The notes under the pieces are model-generated. The model was given only the letters and a program-made list of their open reading frames with translations. It ran no database searches and was not told the origin of the DNA. From Pseudomonas beijingensis (GTDB taxonomy: Bacteria > Pseudomonadota > Gammaproteobacteria > Pseudomonadales > Pseudomonadaceae): a DNA stretch of 64,000 bases. Where the stretch lies: contig NZ_CP117425.1 of NCBI RefSeq assembly GCF_030687295.1, forward strand, positions 4,344,001-4,408,000. The letters run 5' to 3'. Numbering within the stretch: position 1 is the stretch's first letter; every line of letters starts with the position of its first letter. Position numbers and translations under genes: made by a program. Below are positions 1 through 8,878 of the stretch, one piece after another.

Positions 1-334
1 AGTTCTGTCTGCCAATCAGGGAAAGACCATCGGGTTCGGTAAACCAATGGACCGGTTCATCCCCCAGCCAGTGGCCCAGGCATTCGGTTTGTCCGCCCAG
101 GGTTTGGTCCGCCTTGAGCTCGACAAGGCAGGTGTTGGATGGTTTGTCCTGCATCGCCTGGCTTTGCGCAGTGTCCTGCGGGCTCGACAGAACGGCCTGC
201 CACTGACCGGCCAACTGCGAGGGTTCTGCTAACAACAGGCTGCGCGCCATGGCGACTTCTCCACAAAACATCATCAACGTAGCGAGCAACCCGGCGGTTG
301 CCTGAACGCTACAGGGCATCGATTCTCTACGCAT
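1..334 (-). CDS. aprI: Alkaline protease inhibitor AprI/Inh (3' part outside window)
   Basis: Periplasmic inhibitor of the I38 (Inh/AprI) family, which protects the cell from its own serralysin before secretion. The visible protein starts MRRESMPCSV and has a hydrophobic signal peptide ending near GEVAMA. It continues with LLLAEPSQLAGQWQ and the paired cysteines of NTCLVEL and TECLGHWL, which form the single disulfide of this small beta-barrel family. The ATG at 334 is preceded by an AGGATCA ribosome binding site; an internal ATG at 319 is an alternative. It lies directly downstream of aprA on the same strand, the usual aprA-inh order. The type I secretion genes would be expected beyond the left edge. 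The C-terminus is cut by the window. Confidence 0.85.
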   Translation of the reverse strand, partial: MRRESMPCSVQATAGLLATLMMFCGEVAMARSLLLAEPSQLAGQWQAVLSSPQDTAQSQAMQDKPSNTCLVELKADQTLGGQTECLGHWLGDEPVHWFTEPDGLSLIGRQN

Positions 335-354
335 TGGCTTGATCCTGGCTGGGT

Positions 355-449
355 CCTGTAGGCGCTGTCGAGCGAAGCGAGGCTGCGATCTTTCCCCTAG
401 CACTTGAGTCTCAAGCGAAAAGATCGCAGCCTGCGGCAGCTCCTACAGG
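355..449. repeat. Inverted repeat between aprA and aprI
   Basis: The stretch begins CCTGTAGG and ends with CCTACAGG. Inner arms GCTGCGATCTTT and AAAGATCGCAGC can pair into a long hairpin. This is a common Pseudomonas intergenic inverted repeat, distinct from the GTGGGAGC REP type. Sitting inside the protease operon, it could attenuate transcription or protect mRNA ends. A degraded relative lies at 62524-62623. Confidence 0.7.
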
Positions 450-459
450 GATTTCAGCA

Positions 460-1914
460 TTACGCCACGATGTCCGAAACGGCTGCCTGGCCGACGGTGC
501 TGACCAGGAAGTCAGCCACGCCGTGCCCGGAGAAGTCCACCGACAACAGGCTGTTGCCACCCGATGTCGACAGCACCGTATCCCCCGCCGCACCGGTGAA
601 GGCGCTGACAAAATGCAGGCCCGCACCCTTGGTGATGCCCGTCAGATCGATCTTGTCCAGGCCGCTGACGAAATCGAGGATCTGGTCCGTCGCCCCCGGC
701 CGTGAGTCGGAACTGGCGGCGAACACAAAAGTGTCCGAACCCGAGCCGCCCCAAAGCTTGTCCGAGCCACCGGCGCCCCAAAGGATATCGTTGCCGGCAC
801 CGCCCTTGAGTTCGTTGGCCACCGCATTGCCGATCAGCAAGTCGCTGCCCGAACCGCCGATAGCATTTTCGATGACTGCCCCTTGGGCGATGGACACGTT
901 ACCCACCATGCCCCCCACGTCGGAGAACGAGGCGTCATTGAGGTTGATTTTCTGGTTCTGGGTAAACCCGGAGAAATCCAGGGTGTCGCGGCCGCCCGCG
1001 TCCCATACCGAAAACACCACTTTGTCCGACGACGAAGAGGCACTGAGAAAATCGCGGCCGGTGTTGGAGTTGAAACCGTAGGTCGAGTCGCCGGTACGGG
1101 TCGTGGTGTTGGCACCGTAGAGCTTCTGGATGGCCGCGATGTCATCCATCAGCGGGCCCGAGGCGTAGGCTTCGACGCCGCCCTTGCTGAAGTTCTGGTT
1201 GGTATTGCTTTCGCTCCAGTAGCTCATGACGCTGTAGCCACGGGTATCCTGGCCATAGGTGGCGTCATCGTAGCTCGGACTGCCTTCACCTGCGTTGTAG
1301 TCACCCGGGTGGGCCAGGCCGAGGGTGTGACCGATTTCGTGGGTCAGGGTCTGGCGGCCGTAATTGTTCAGGTCCGGGTTCTTGTTCTGGGTGTAGCTGC
1401 TGTTGATCAGGTACCAGGACGTCCCGTCATAACCGGCGCCAGTCCCCGGCAGATAAGCGAACGCCGCGGCGCCATCCTGGCCGCCGCTGTAGTTGCCGAA
1501 GGTCATGTGACCGTCGCCACCGCTGGTTTTTTCGGTGAAGGTGACATTGGCCACGTCCGCCCAGGATTGCATGGCCAGGGCGGCCTGGCCTTTCTGCTGG
1601 ACGCTGAACTGGCTGAAGCCGCTGATCCCATGCTTGTTCATGGTGCTGGAAGAGGCAGACGTCAGGAAGGTATAGGTCAGCTCGATCTTGCCGCTGCCGT
1701 CCCGGTCCTGGTAAGCCGCGCCGTCGCGCAGCAATTGAGTGGCCGCCTCGTCGACGGAGTACGACGGTTTGCCGTTGACGGTCAGGTTGCCGCCGCGGTC
1801 GTATTGATGGCTGAAACTATTGATCTGGTTGAACGCATTACTGGGCGCCGCCAATTGCGGAGCCCAGAGCAGTTGTTCGGCAGAATCAATAGCGCTGTTT
1901 TTGACTTTCGACAT
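460..1914 (-). CDS. aprA: Serralysin-family alkaline metalloprotease AprA
   Basis: Secreted zinc endopeptidase of family M10B, exported by a type I system without a cleaved N-terminal signal. The start is set at the ATG giving [11 protein letters not shown]; a GTG two codons upstream is less likely because the AAGGAAG site is well spaced from the ATG. A propeptide and catalytic domain carry the zinc motif [11 protein letters not shown] near residues 192-202 and the Met-turn SVMSYW. Calcium-binding RTX repeats follow ([30 protein letters not shown]). The end, AAVSDIVA, is a hydrophobic C-terminal secretion motif. The 484-residue length is normal. The downstream inhibitor gene supports the call. 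Confidence 0.96.
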   Translation of the reverse strand: MSKVKNSAIDSAEQLLWAPQLAAPSNAFNQINSFSHQYDRGGNLTVNGKPSYSVDEAATQLLRDGAAYQDRDGSGKIELTYTFLTSASSSTMNKHGISGFSQFSVQQKGQAALAMQSWADVANVTFTEKTSGGDGHMTFGNYSGGQDGAAAFAYLPGTGAGYDGTSWYLINSSYTQNKNPDLNNYGRQTLTHEIGHTLGLAHPGDYNAGEGSPSYDDATYGQDTRGYSVMSYWSESNTNQNFSKGGVEAYASGPLMDDIAAIQKLYGANTTTRTGDSTYGFNSNTGRDFLSASSSSDKVVFSVWDAGGRDTLDFSGFTQNQKINLNDASFSDVGGMVGNVSIAQGAVIENAIGGSGSDLLIGNAVANELKGGAGNDILWGAGGSDKLWGGSGSDTFVFAASSDSRPGATDQILDFVSGLDKIDLTGITKGAGLHFVSAFTGAAGDTVLSTSGGNSLLSVDFSGHGVADFLVSTVGQAAVSDIVA

Positions 1915-1920
1915 AAACAC

Positions 1921-1930
1921 ACTTCCTTGT
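1921..1930 (-). promoter_or_regulatory. RsmA/RsmE-type site on the aprA ribosome binding site
   Basis: On the coding strand this reads ACAAGGAAGT, an exact match to the RsmA/CsrA consensus A/U-CA-N-GGA-N-G-U/A. It contains the AAGGAAG Shine-Dalgarno core seven bases before the aprA ATG. Binding of RsmA/E here would block translation until Gac-induced small RNAs titrate the protein, in line with known GacA control of aprA in fluorescent pseudomonads. Confidence 0.65.
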
Positions 1931-2255
1931 TTGCTAATGGAACAGTTTTAGTCAGACAGGCGATCTCTGGCGAGATCGTCCTATCACTCGCCCAATGAGG
2001 ACGCAAGAAACCTGACACAATTTGAAATCAAACGTCTAGCAATTTTTTCGATCAATTTCACGTCGATTCCCTTAACGCCCAGAAACAATAGGTTTCTACC
2101 TTCTTAGTGCGCACGCTCAACTGCCCGAGTTACAGATTGTCGGACAAAACTCTATTTAAATATTAAATATCCATAACTAGGCATTTGCGCACGGCGCCGC
2201 ACTTTCGCCAACTAAGTGCCAGCGAAGTGCTATTAATGAATATCTACTAAGACCA
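1931..2255. other. aprA upstream region, no gene
   Basis: An AT-richer gap between the aprA leader and the convergently placed end of a LysR gene. It must hold the aprA promoter. An AT-rich run lies at about 2150-2170, but no promoter can be assigned with confidence and no open frame looks real. Confidence 0.5.
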
Positions 2256-3152
2256 CTATGGTTTACTTGCGCACACTTCCCGCAAACAGCCCCGAAGCCA
2301 GCGATGCACGGGGTCGGCGTCCATTCGCGGATGCCAGAGCATGGCGATCGTGAATCCAGGCACCGGGAACGGCAGCGCGAAACTGTGCAGACCGACCCGC
2401 AGGCTGGTGGTGTAGCGCTCAGGCACGCTGGCAATCAGGTCGCTGGAGCGCGCCAGCCCCAACGCCGAAGAGAAACCTGGCACGGTGGTGACGATTTCCC
2501 GGGACAGGTCCAGCGCCGCCAGGGCCTGGTCGATAAGGCCATGGTCCAGGCCGCGCATCGAGACGCCGACATGCACGCCCGCCGCATAACCGGGGGCACT
2601 CACCGCCGCGTGGCTCAACGGGTGACCCGTGCGCACCACGCCAATCAAACGGTCGCTGAACAACGCCTGGGTTCGCAGTTCCGGGCTGGTGTCCTTGTCC
2701 ACCACGGCGGTCTCCAGGTCCACGGTGCCTTCGCGAAGCGCCGTGCTGTCCCGGTCGGTCTTTTCCACGAAACGCAACCGCACGCCCGGCGCTTGCTCGT
2801 GGATACGGGCGATCAGGTCGATGGCGAAGTTTTCCACGAATCCTTCACGGGTGCGCAGCGTGAACGTACGGTTCAACCGGCCAAGGTCCGGGGTCGCCAC
2901 TGGCCGCAGCACCGCCTGGGCCTGCAGCACCAGTTGGCTGACCTGCTCGCGCAACTCCAGTGCACGGGGTGTCGGCACCAGCCCTCGCCCAGCCCTTACC
3001 AACAGCGGGTCACCGGTGGTTTCGCGTAACCGCGCCAATGCCCGGCTCATGGCCGATGGGCTGAGCCGCAACCGTCGGGCGGCGCGGGCCACGCTGCCTT
3101 CCGAGAGCAGCACATCGAGGGTGACGAGTAGATTGAGGTCAGGCGAAGACAT
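2256..3152 (-). CDS. LysR-family transcriptional regulator
   Basis: A DNA-binding regulator of 298 residues. The N-terminal winged helix-turn-helix spans about residues 5-65 (LNLLVTLDVLLSEGSVARAARRL and SPSAMSRALARLRE), followed by PTPRALELREQV and a periplasmic-binding-protein-like effector domain. The PDLNLL and DPLLVRAGRG forms resemble the LeuO/NodD-like branch. It is transcribed away from the MFS exporter gene starting at 3285, so it probably controls that gene from the shared 132-bp gap. The ligand is unknown. Confidence 0.92.
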   Translation of the reverse strand: MSSPDLNLLVTLDVLLSEGSVARAARRLRLSPSAMSRALARLRETTGDPLLVRAGRGLVPTPRALELREQVSQLVLQAQAVLRPVATPDLGRLNRTFTLRTREGFVENFAIDLIARIHEQAPGVRLRFVEKTDRDSTALREGTVDLETAVVDKDTSPELRTQALFSDRLIGVVRTGHPLSHAAVSAPGYAAGVHVGVSMRGLDHGLIDQALAALDLSREIVTTVPGFSSALGLARSSDLIASVPERYTTSLRVGLHSFALPFPVPGFTIAMLWHPRMDADPVHRWLRGCLREVCASKP

Positions 3153-3284
3153 GGCGGAGTCTCAAGTTGAGTAGATGGCGTCTGGTGCAGCTATAACCTG
3201 CAAACGCTGCGTCTTCCGCCATGTTATGCCCAGCTGTAATGTTCTGACAGCGCCGTTTAGAGCGCCACGGATACAGGTGAAACG

Positions 3285-4748
3285 ATGAAACCCATCAACA
3301 CGCAACCAAACCCGCCGGCAACCGCAACCGCAAACCGGCTCTTTTCACCTCGCTGGGCTTTGGCCAGCCTTGCGCTCTCAACGTTGCTGGCCTCCCTGGG
3401 CGCCAGTGTGGCCGCAGTGGCGTTGCCGACGCTGGCCCAGGTCCTCGATGCCTCTTTCCAACAGGTGCAATGGGTGGTGCTGGCCTATCTGCTCGCCATG
3501 ACCACGCTGATTGTCAGCGTCGGCCGCTTGGGCGATCTGATGGGTCGTCGCAAGCTGCTATTGGTCGGTATCGCCCTGTTCACCTTGGCCTCGGCGTTGT
3601 GCGGCCTGGCTCCCTCGCTTTGGTTGCTGGTCGCGGGTCGGGCACTGCAAGGCCTGGGGGCTGCCATCATGATGACGCTGACCCTGGCCCTGGTCGGCGA
3701 AACAGTCGCCCAGGAGAAAACCGGCAGCGCCATGGGCCTGCTGGCCACGCTGTCGGCGGTGGGCACGGCCTTTGGGCCGTCCTTCGGCGGCCTGCTGATC
3801 AGCGAGTTCGGTTGGCAGGCCTTGTTTTTGGTCAACCTCCCCCTCGGCCTGCTGACGTTAGGGCTGGCGTGGTACGCGCTACCGATGCGGCAAGTGCCGC
3901 CGAAGGCTGAAGCGACTCGCTTCGATATCACCGGCACAGTGCTGTTGGCGTTGACGCTCGCCACCTATGCCTTGGCCATGACCTCCGGGCGCGGAAACTT
4001 TGGCGGGTTGAATGTTGCGTTGTTACTGGCCGCGCTGGTGGGCGGCGGGCTGTTCGTTCGGGTCCAGTCCCGGTCCGTGTCGCCGCTGATTCCCTTGGCA
4101 GTCTTTCGCGACAAGTCATTGGTTTCGGGCCTGGCGACGAGCGCCCTGGTCGCAACGATCATGATGGCGACGCTGCTGGTCGGGCCTTTTTACCTGTCCA
4201 TCGCCCTCGGACTGCCAGCGGCCCTCGTCGGGCTGGTGCTGGCGACAGGGCCGTGCGTCGCAGCGCTGGCCGGAGTGCCTGCCGGACGCCTGGCGGACCG
4301 GTTCGGCGTGCAGCCCATGCGACTCGCCGGCCTGGCGACCATGGCCCTCGGCTGCCTGATGCTGTCACTGGTTGCCCCTGCCCTTGGCATCGCCGGCTAT
4401 ATCACCGCCATCGTGGTCACGACCCTGGGCTACGCGTTTTTCCAGACGGCCAACAACACGGCCGTCATGGCCGATGTGGCCGCCCAGAGGCGGGGTGTCA
4501 TAGCCGGGCTGCTCAACCTGTCGCGCAACTTGGGTTTCTTCACCGGAGCCTCCGTGCTCGGCGCGGTGTTTGCGACTGTAGCGGCGACAAATGACATCAC
4601 CCGCGCCAGCCCCGAGGCCGTGACGAACGGGTTGCACACGACCTTCGCCGTCGCCCTGGCGATGGCGATCCTGGCCGTGGTCATCGCCTTGAAATACCGC
4701 GTGCCAGAGCAGTTCGGCGAAGCCAAGGACACCCGTAGCCAAGTGTGA
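3285..4748 (+). CDS. MFS drug exporter, DHA2 (EmrB/QacA-like) family
   Basis: An inner-membrane proton antiporter of 487 residues with about 14 hydrophobic segments. The MFS motif A is GRLGDLMGRRK near residue 83, followed by RALQGLGAAIMM. Motif-C-like residues are seen in GTAFGPSFGGLL. The start follows the AGGTG site in ACAGGTGAAACG. It is divergent from a LysR regulator, the classic layout of an inducible drug or metabolite exporter. The substrate cannot be told from sequence. The C-terminus ends in a short charged tail. Confidence 0.9.
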   Translation: MKPINTQPNPPATATANRLFSPRWALASLALSTLLASLGASVAAVALPTLAQVLDASFQQVQWVVLAYLLAMTTLIVSVGRLGDLMGRRKLLLVGIALFTLASALCGLAPSLWLLVAGRALQGLGAAIMMTLTLALVGETVAQEKTGSAMGLLATLSAVGTAFGPSFGGLLISEFGWQALFLVNLPLGLLTLGLAWYALPMRQVPPKAEATRFDITGTVLLALTLATYALAMTSGRGNFGGLNVALLLAALVGGGLFVRVQSRSVSPLIPLAVFRDKSLVSGLATSALVATIMMATLLVGPFYLSIALGLPAALVGLVLATGPCVAALAGVPAGRLADRFGVQPMRLAGLATMALGCLMLSLVAPALGIAGYITAIVVTTLGYAFFQTANNTAVMADVAAQRRGVIAGLLNLSRNLGFFTGASVLGAVFATVAATNDITRASPEAVTNGLHTTFAVALAMAILAVVIALKYRVPEQFGEAKDTRSQV

Positions 4749-4941
4749 TGGCATTCTGAGTATTGCCGCTTAAGTCGTGATCCGGATCAAAAAAAGTGAA
4801 CCAATCGCAAAACGGACTGAAAAAATCCACATGAGCTTCATTTTCAGGTGCTATTTTTAGTTCTCACTGGTAGAGCCATGATGGCTCTTCCTTCCTGACA
4901 TGAGCAAAAGGAAGCGCTCGATTGAAGAAGGCGGGCAACAC

Positions 4942-5221
4942 ATGAATAAAGGATCTTTCAGCAAGGTTACGTTCCCCAACGCTTGCCAGTTGATGCGCTG
5001 GCACTTCCATCCCATGGGATTCGAAGCGAGCATGGATGCGCCTGGCAGTATGGTTGCCCGGTTGTTTGACCGTGCCAGCGGCGAGACGATGATCGCCATT
5101 GCGGGGATCCCCTGCGCGACGGTGATGAATGCGCCGGATGTGGAGCGAATAATCGAGCGCGGTAGAGGCCGAGCTGGAAGCGTTTGTGCCACCGGTGGGG
5201 TTGCGGCGGTTTGCTTCCTGA
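4942..5221 (+). pseudogene. DUF1652-like small protein, frameshifted near its end
   Basis: A short Pseudomonas-type protein beginning MNKGSFSKVTFPNACQ, with MRWHFHPMGFEA and VARLFDRASGETMIAIAGIP resembling the DUF1652 family of unknown function. The start has a GAAG/GGG-rich site upstream. At about 5157-5164 the frame slips. Reading on in frame gives an unlikely tail ending MLII at 5244. Removing one base gives VEAELEAFVPPVGLRRFAS and a stop at 5219-5221, which fits the family's C-terminus much better. Either a sequencing insertion or a real frameshift explains this. A strong terminator follows at once. Confidence 0.6.
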
Positions 5222-5248
5222 CAAGGGTGATGTTGATCATTTAAAAAG

Positions 5249-5285
5249 CGGCGCCTTCCTCTTTTGTGGAAGGCGCCGTTTTTTT
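5249..5285 (+). terminator. Rho-independent terminator
   Basis: An 11-bp stem CGGCGCCTTCC / GGAAGGCGCCG with an eight-base loop, followed by seven T. On the minus strand the stem is followed by CTTTTT, so it may also end the helicase message arriving from the right. Confidence 0.9.
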
Positions 5286-5333
5286 GGGCTTGGGTTTTGG
5301 GTTTTGGGTGTATATCCGCACCCGTACACATCC

Positions 5334-7817
5334 TTATCCTTTACGCCGGTGGTCAGCAAAAAAAGGCTTGTCCGCCGCAACACGATCCGAAGCCTTCGGC
5401 CCATTGGCCGCCTGCCCATCCTGCCCATCGACATACCAATAACAATGCTGCACTGCACGAGTGATCCCCACATACGCCAAACGCAAAATTTCATCTTTTT
5501 GCGCCGTGTCGTAAGGCTCAGCATCTCCGTCCTGCCCCAGCCCAGCCATCCGATAAACCTGATTCTTGTAAGGCGAACTGCTCAGGTGCTGGCAGTCGCC
5601 CAACAAAAACACCGCATCGGCCTGGAGCCCCTTGGCACTGTGGTAAGTCATTTGCCTGAGCCGCCGGGCATCGTACGGCAAGCTAGAATCAACATTAACT
5701 ATTGGATGAATATACTTTTCTATCAGTAACTTATCGCTACTTTTTCGATACAACATCAGGATGGAATCACCTTTGCGATAGTGTTCATCCAATCGCAGGG
5801 CCAGCCCTTCATCGTCTCGATCCAACACATTGACCGGACTCAGCGAGCGAGGCATACCGCTGGCCTTGGCTTTTTTGCCCGGAATAGCCGCAGCCGCGCG
5901 CACGATGTGCTCGGCCGCATCGATGATGTGTTGGTGACTGCGATAGTTGTCCGTAAGCATGACTCGGGTTGTCGCGGGTGACGGGAATTGCTTGTTGAAC
6001 GCCATGAAGTAGCTCGGCGAACTGCCGCGCCAGCCATAGATCGATTGCCAATCGTCCCCGACACACAACAAGGAAGAACGCTGGGCGCCGCGCCCCACGT
6101 GCAGCACAGGCCCACGGCTGCGGACTTCCCGAAGACTGGCGCGAAGCCAGGAGACGATCTGCGGTGACACGTCCTGGAACTCGTCGATCATCAGGTGCGA
6201 AAGCGGCCTCAGTAAGGCATCACCCAGCAACTTGAAATTTTCCGGCGAGTGCTCGCTGAACAACGCGAACATGCGGTTGTAGGTCATGATCGGTGGCGAT
6301 TGATCAAGCAAATGGTCTTCGAATGCCCGCCAGTAGCGGCTCAGCGCTTCGAAGAAATACCGGTCGGGATCATCCTGGGCAAAAGACATCCGGCCTACGG
6401 CATCCGGAACGTCCAGGCCAAGGTTCTCGATAAATCCCGCCGCCGCGACAAAACAGTCGAGCAATGGCGCCGAACCCAGCTCACCCTTGACCTTATAGTC
6501 GAACCCGGGACCAGCGCTGGCGTCGCCGGCCATGGATGCCACTACACGCTTGGATACTTCGTAACTTTCGAGCCAGATCAGCGGCTTACGACAGAAAGCT
6601 TGAAACAAGGTGCGCTTTACCGCCCACTCCGCGCGGATGCTCAACTTGGCACCCGGACGACTGAGCCGGGCATCTTCCCGCGGATCGAACCCCAGCATCA
6701 CCCAGGCATCCAGTGAGGGTGCGTAGCCATGGCAGTGGAATGTCGAACCATTGATTTCGAAGGTTTGTCGTTTTGGCTCGATGCCCTTGATTGGCCAGGC
6801 ACCGGCGCGAAACCACAGGTCTTCGACGGCGTCGCACAATTCCTCGTCGCGCTGGGCCGCCAGCTCGGTCACGGCCACCCGTTTTTGCACATCAGGGTGA
6901 TCGCGCTCCAGCTCCTTGAGTTGCAGGGCGTGACGGGACAATGGCTGGATCAGCTCACGGAAACGCGCGTCCCTCTGGTAAAGGTTGTAATAACAGGCGT
7001 TGAGTTGCCGGCGCTGGACATCGTTGATACGCAGTTCAAAGGGATTGCCTTGGGCGTCGTCGTCCGCTCCGGCGCGATGACTCAGGGTCTCGAAGGCCTG
7101 GAGGCGCTCGAACCCGGGCAGGCTACGGACCATGGGCAAGATGCGCGAATGGAACGTGCGCACCAAGTCACGGGCGTCCTTGAGGCTGACGGTTCGCCCC
7201 CACAGGGCAAACACTTCGATCAATTTCTGAATGAAGTCCTTGCGCGATTCCCGGGTGAATGTCACCACGGTCATTGAGTCCAGTTCGAACCCCAAGTAGT
7301 GGGACAGCAACACAATACGCAGCACCAGGGTCGTCGACTTGCCAGCACCCGCCCCGGCGACCACCGAGGTAGACGGTGTGTCGCTGAAAATCATCTTCCA
7401 TTGCGCAGCACTTGGTTGTGCGTGCGCTGGCAGCAATCGGGCGACATCCGCCTTGATGCGTTTCTTCAGCTCGGCAGTCAGCGGCAGGCGCCAGTCATCG
7501 AACAGCAAATCATCGACCTGCGGTGCCGGATGCTCCGTACTGCGGGAATCACGGATCAACAGGACCTGGCGGCCCTCCTCAAGCCCTTCGGCCCGGCCTT
7601 CCTTATAGCCATAGTCGAAACCGGCGGTATGGCCGCTGCGAAAACCATCGGCCTGGCCGTGCAACCAGGACGCTCGGTGCTGGGCGCGCAGGCGCGTCAG
7701 GCCATGGCCGAATAACCGAGCGGCCAGGCGCTTGAGCAACGGCATTTGGGCCAGGGGTAAAAGCTCAGGGGGAAGATCAGGAGTGTGTTGCGACACGCTG
7801 GGGACTCCGGTGTTCAT
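5334..7817 (-). CDS. UvrD/Rep-family superfamily 1 DNA helicase
   Basis: An ATP-dependent 3'-5' helicase of 827 residues. An N-terminal extension of about 150 residues is followed by Walker A AGAGAGKST (near 154-162), TVVTFTRESRKDF (motif Ia), LMIDEFQDVSPQ (motif II), CVGDDWQSIYGWRGSSP (motif III), YHSAKGLQADAVFLL and RLAYVGITRAVQHCYWY (motifs V-VI). The N-terminal region before the motor resembles HelD-like (helicase IV) proteins more than UvrD itself. It stands alone, running toward the shared terminator at 5249-5285. The exact role in repair is not deducible. Confidence 0.88.
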   Translation of the reverse strand: MNTGVPSVSQHTPDLPPELLPLAQMPLLKRLAARLFGHGLTRLRAQHRASWLHGQADGFRSGHTAGFDYGYKEGRAEGLEEGRQVLLIRDSRSTEHPAPQVDDLLFDDWRLPLTAELKKRIKADVARLLPAHAQPSAAQWKMIFSDTPSTSVVAGAGAGKSTTLVLRIVLLSHYLGFELDSMTVVTFTRESRKDFIQKLIEVFALWGRTVSLKDARDLVRTFHSRILPMVRSLPGFERLQAFETLSHRAGADDDAQGNPFELRINDVQRRQLNACYYNLYQRDARFRELIQPLSRHALQLKELERDHPDVQKRVAVTELAAQRDEELCDAVEDLWFRAGAWPIKGIEPKRQTFEINGSTFHCHGYAPSLDAWVMLGFDPREDARLSRPGAKLSIRAEWAVKRTLFQAFCRKPLIWLESYEVSKRVVASMAGDASAGPGFDYKVKGELGSAPLLDCFVAAAGFIENLGLDVPDAVGRMSFAQDDPDRYFFEALSRYWRAFEDHLLDQSPPIMTYNRMFALFSEHSPENFKLLGDALLRPLSHLMIDEFQDVSPQIVSWLRASLREVRSRGPVLHVGRGAQRSSLLCVGDDWQSIYGWRGSSPSYFMAFNKQFPSPATTRVMLTDNYRSHQHIIDAAEHIVRAAAAIPGKKAKASGMPRSLSPVNVLDRDDEGLALRLDEHYRKGDSILMLYRKSSDKLLIEKYIHPIVNVDSSLPYDARRLRQMTYHSAKGLQADAVFLLGDCQHLSSSPYKNQVYRMAGLGQDGDAEPYDTAQKDEILRLAYVGITRAVQHCYWYVDGQDGQAANGPKASDRVAADKPFFADHRRKG

Positions 7818-8032
7818 GAACCATGACGGCTATGGTGTCTGTATTTGCCGCCAGGTTCCACCCAAAAGCTTTTAAGTCATAGGTTTAGGCGATGAAGTGA
7901 AAGTTGGCTCACGATTTAATATCTAAATAGGCGATAGTTTTGACGCGTTTTTTACGCTTTTTATCGATGGTTTGCTTGGACAAAATAGCCCCATCAACCC
8001 TCGCTTTCGCTCCCAGCGAAAAGGACACGAAC

Positions 8033-8728
8033 ATGCTCGAACTCAGGCCCTTCGCCACCTTGGGCGCCGCCAACCATGGCTGGCTGGATGCCCACCACCA
8101 TTTTTCGTTCGCCGAGTATTACGACCCGCAACGCATGCACTGGGGCAACCTGCGCGTCTGGAACGATGATGTCATCGCCCCCGGCAGCGGTTTTCCTCAA
8201 CACCCGCACCGGGACATGGAAATCATCACCTATGTGCGCGAAGGCGCGATCAGCCACCAGGACAACCTGGGCAACAAGGGCCGTACGGAGGCTGGCGATG
8301 TCCAGGTCATGAGCGCGGGCACCGGGATCGCCCACAGCGAGTACAACCTGGAATCGACGGCCACGCGCATTTTCCAGATATGGATCATTCCCAATGAAGA
8401 AGGCCTGGCACCGTCATGGGGCGCTAAACCGTTTCCCAAGGACTCGCGCGAAGGCTTCGTGACGTTAGCCAGTGGCAAGGCCGGCGACGACCAAAGCCTG
8501 CGAATTCGCGCCGACGCCCGGCTGGTAGCGGCCAACCTCAAGGCGGGTGAAAGTGCGGAATACCGACTGGATGCCGGACGACGAGCCTATCTTGTACCTG
8601 CCACAGGATTGATAGAAATCAATGGTTTGCGTGCACAAGCTCGAGATGGTGTTGCGATTGAAGATGAACAGCTTCTGCGGGTGACTGCGGTCGAAGACAG
8701 CGAAATCGTGCTCGTAGACCTGGCTTGA
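8033..8728 (+). CDS. Pirin family protein (YhhW-type bicupin)
   Basis: A cupin-fold protein of 231 residues related to quercetin 2,3-dioxygenase YhhW. The metal-binding motif lies in GSGFPQHPHRDMEII, with two of the three histidines, and later GTGIAHSEYN supplies His and Glu. The ATG at 8033 (MLELRPF) is chosen because AAAAGGA stands upstream and the family starts here; the open frame extends 31 codons further upstream without homology. Activity in vivo is unknown for most members. A REP pair follows the gene. Confidence 0.9.
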   Translation: MLELRPFATLGAANHGWLDAHHHFSFAEYYDPQRMHWGNLRVWNDDVIAPGSGFPQHPHRDMEIITYVREGAISHQDNLGNKGRTEAGDVQVMSAGTGIAHSEYNLESTATRIFQIWIIPNEEGLAPSWGAKPFPKDSREGFVTLASGKAGDDQSLRIRADARLVAANLKAGESAEYRLDAGRRAYLVPATGLIEINGLRAQARDGVAIEDEQLLRVTAVEDSEIVLVDLA

Positions 8729-8750
8729 TTAATCTTGTGGCGAGAGGGTT

Positions 8751-8835
8751 GTGGGAGCAAAGCTTGCTCGCGAAGTAGGCGCCTCGTTTTCTGAAATACC
8801 GCATCGTCTGTATCGCGGGCAAGCCTTGCTCCCAC
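8751..8835. repeat. REP pair (REPIN)
   Basis: Opposed copies of the Pseudomonas REP core: GTGGGAGCAAAGCTTGCTCG at the left and GCAAGCCTTGCTCCCAC at the right, about 85 bp end to end. Confidence 0.85.
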
Positions 8836-8878
8836 ATGAATCACCTGGCCACAAGTTGGAGCAAGACTTGCTAACGGA

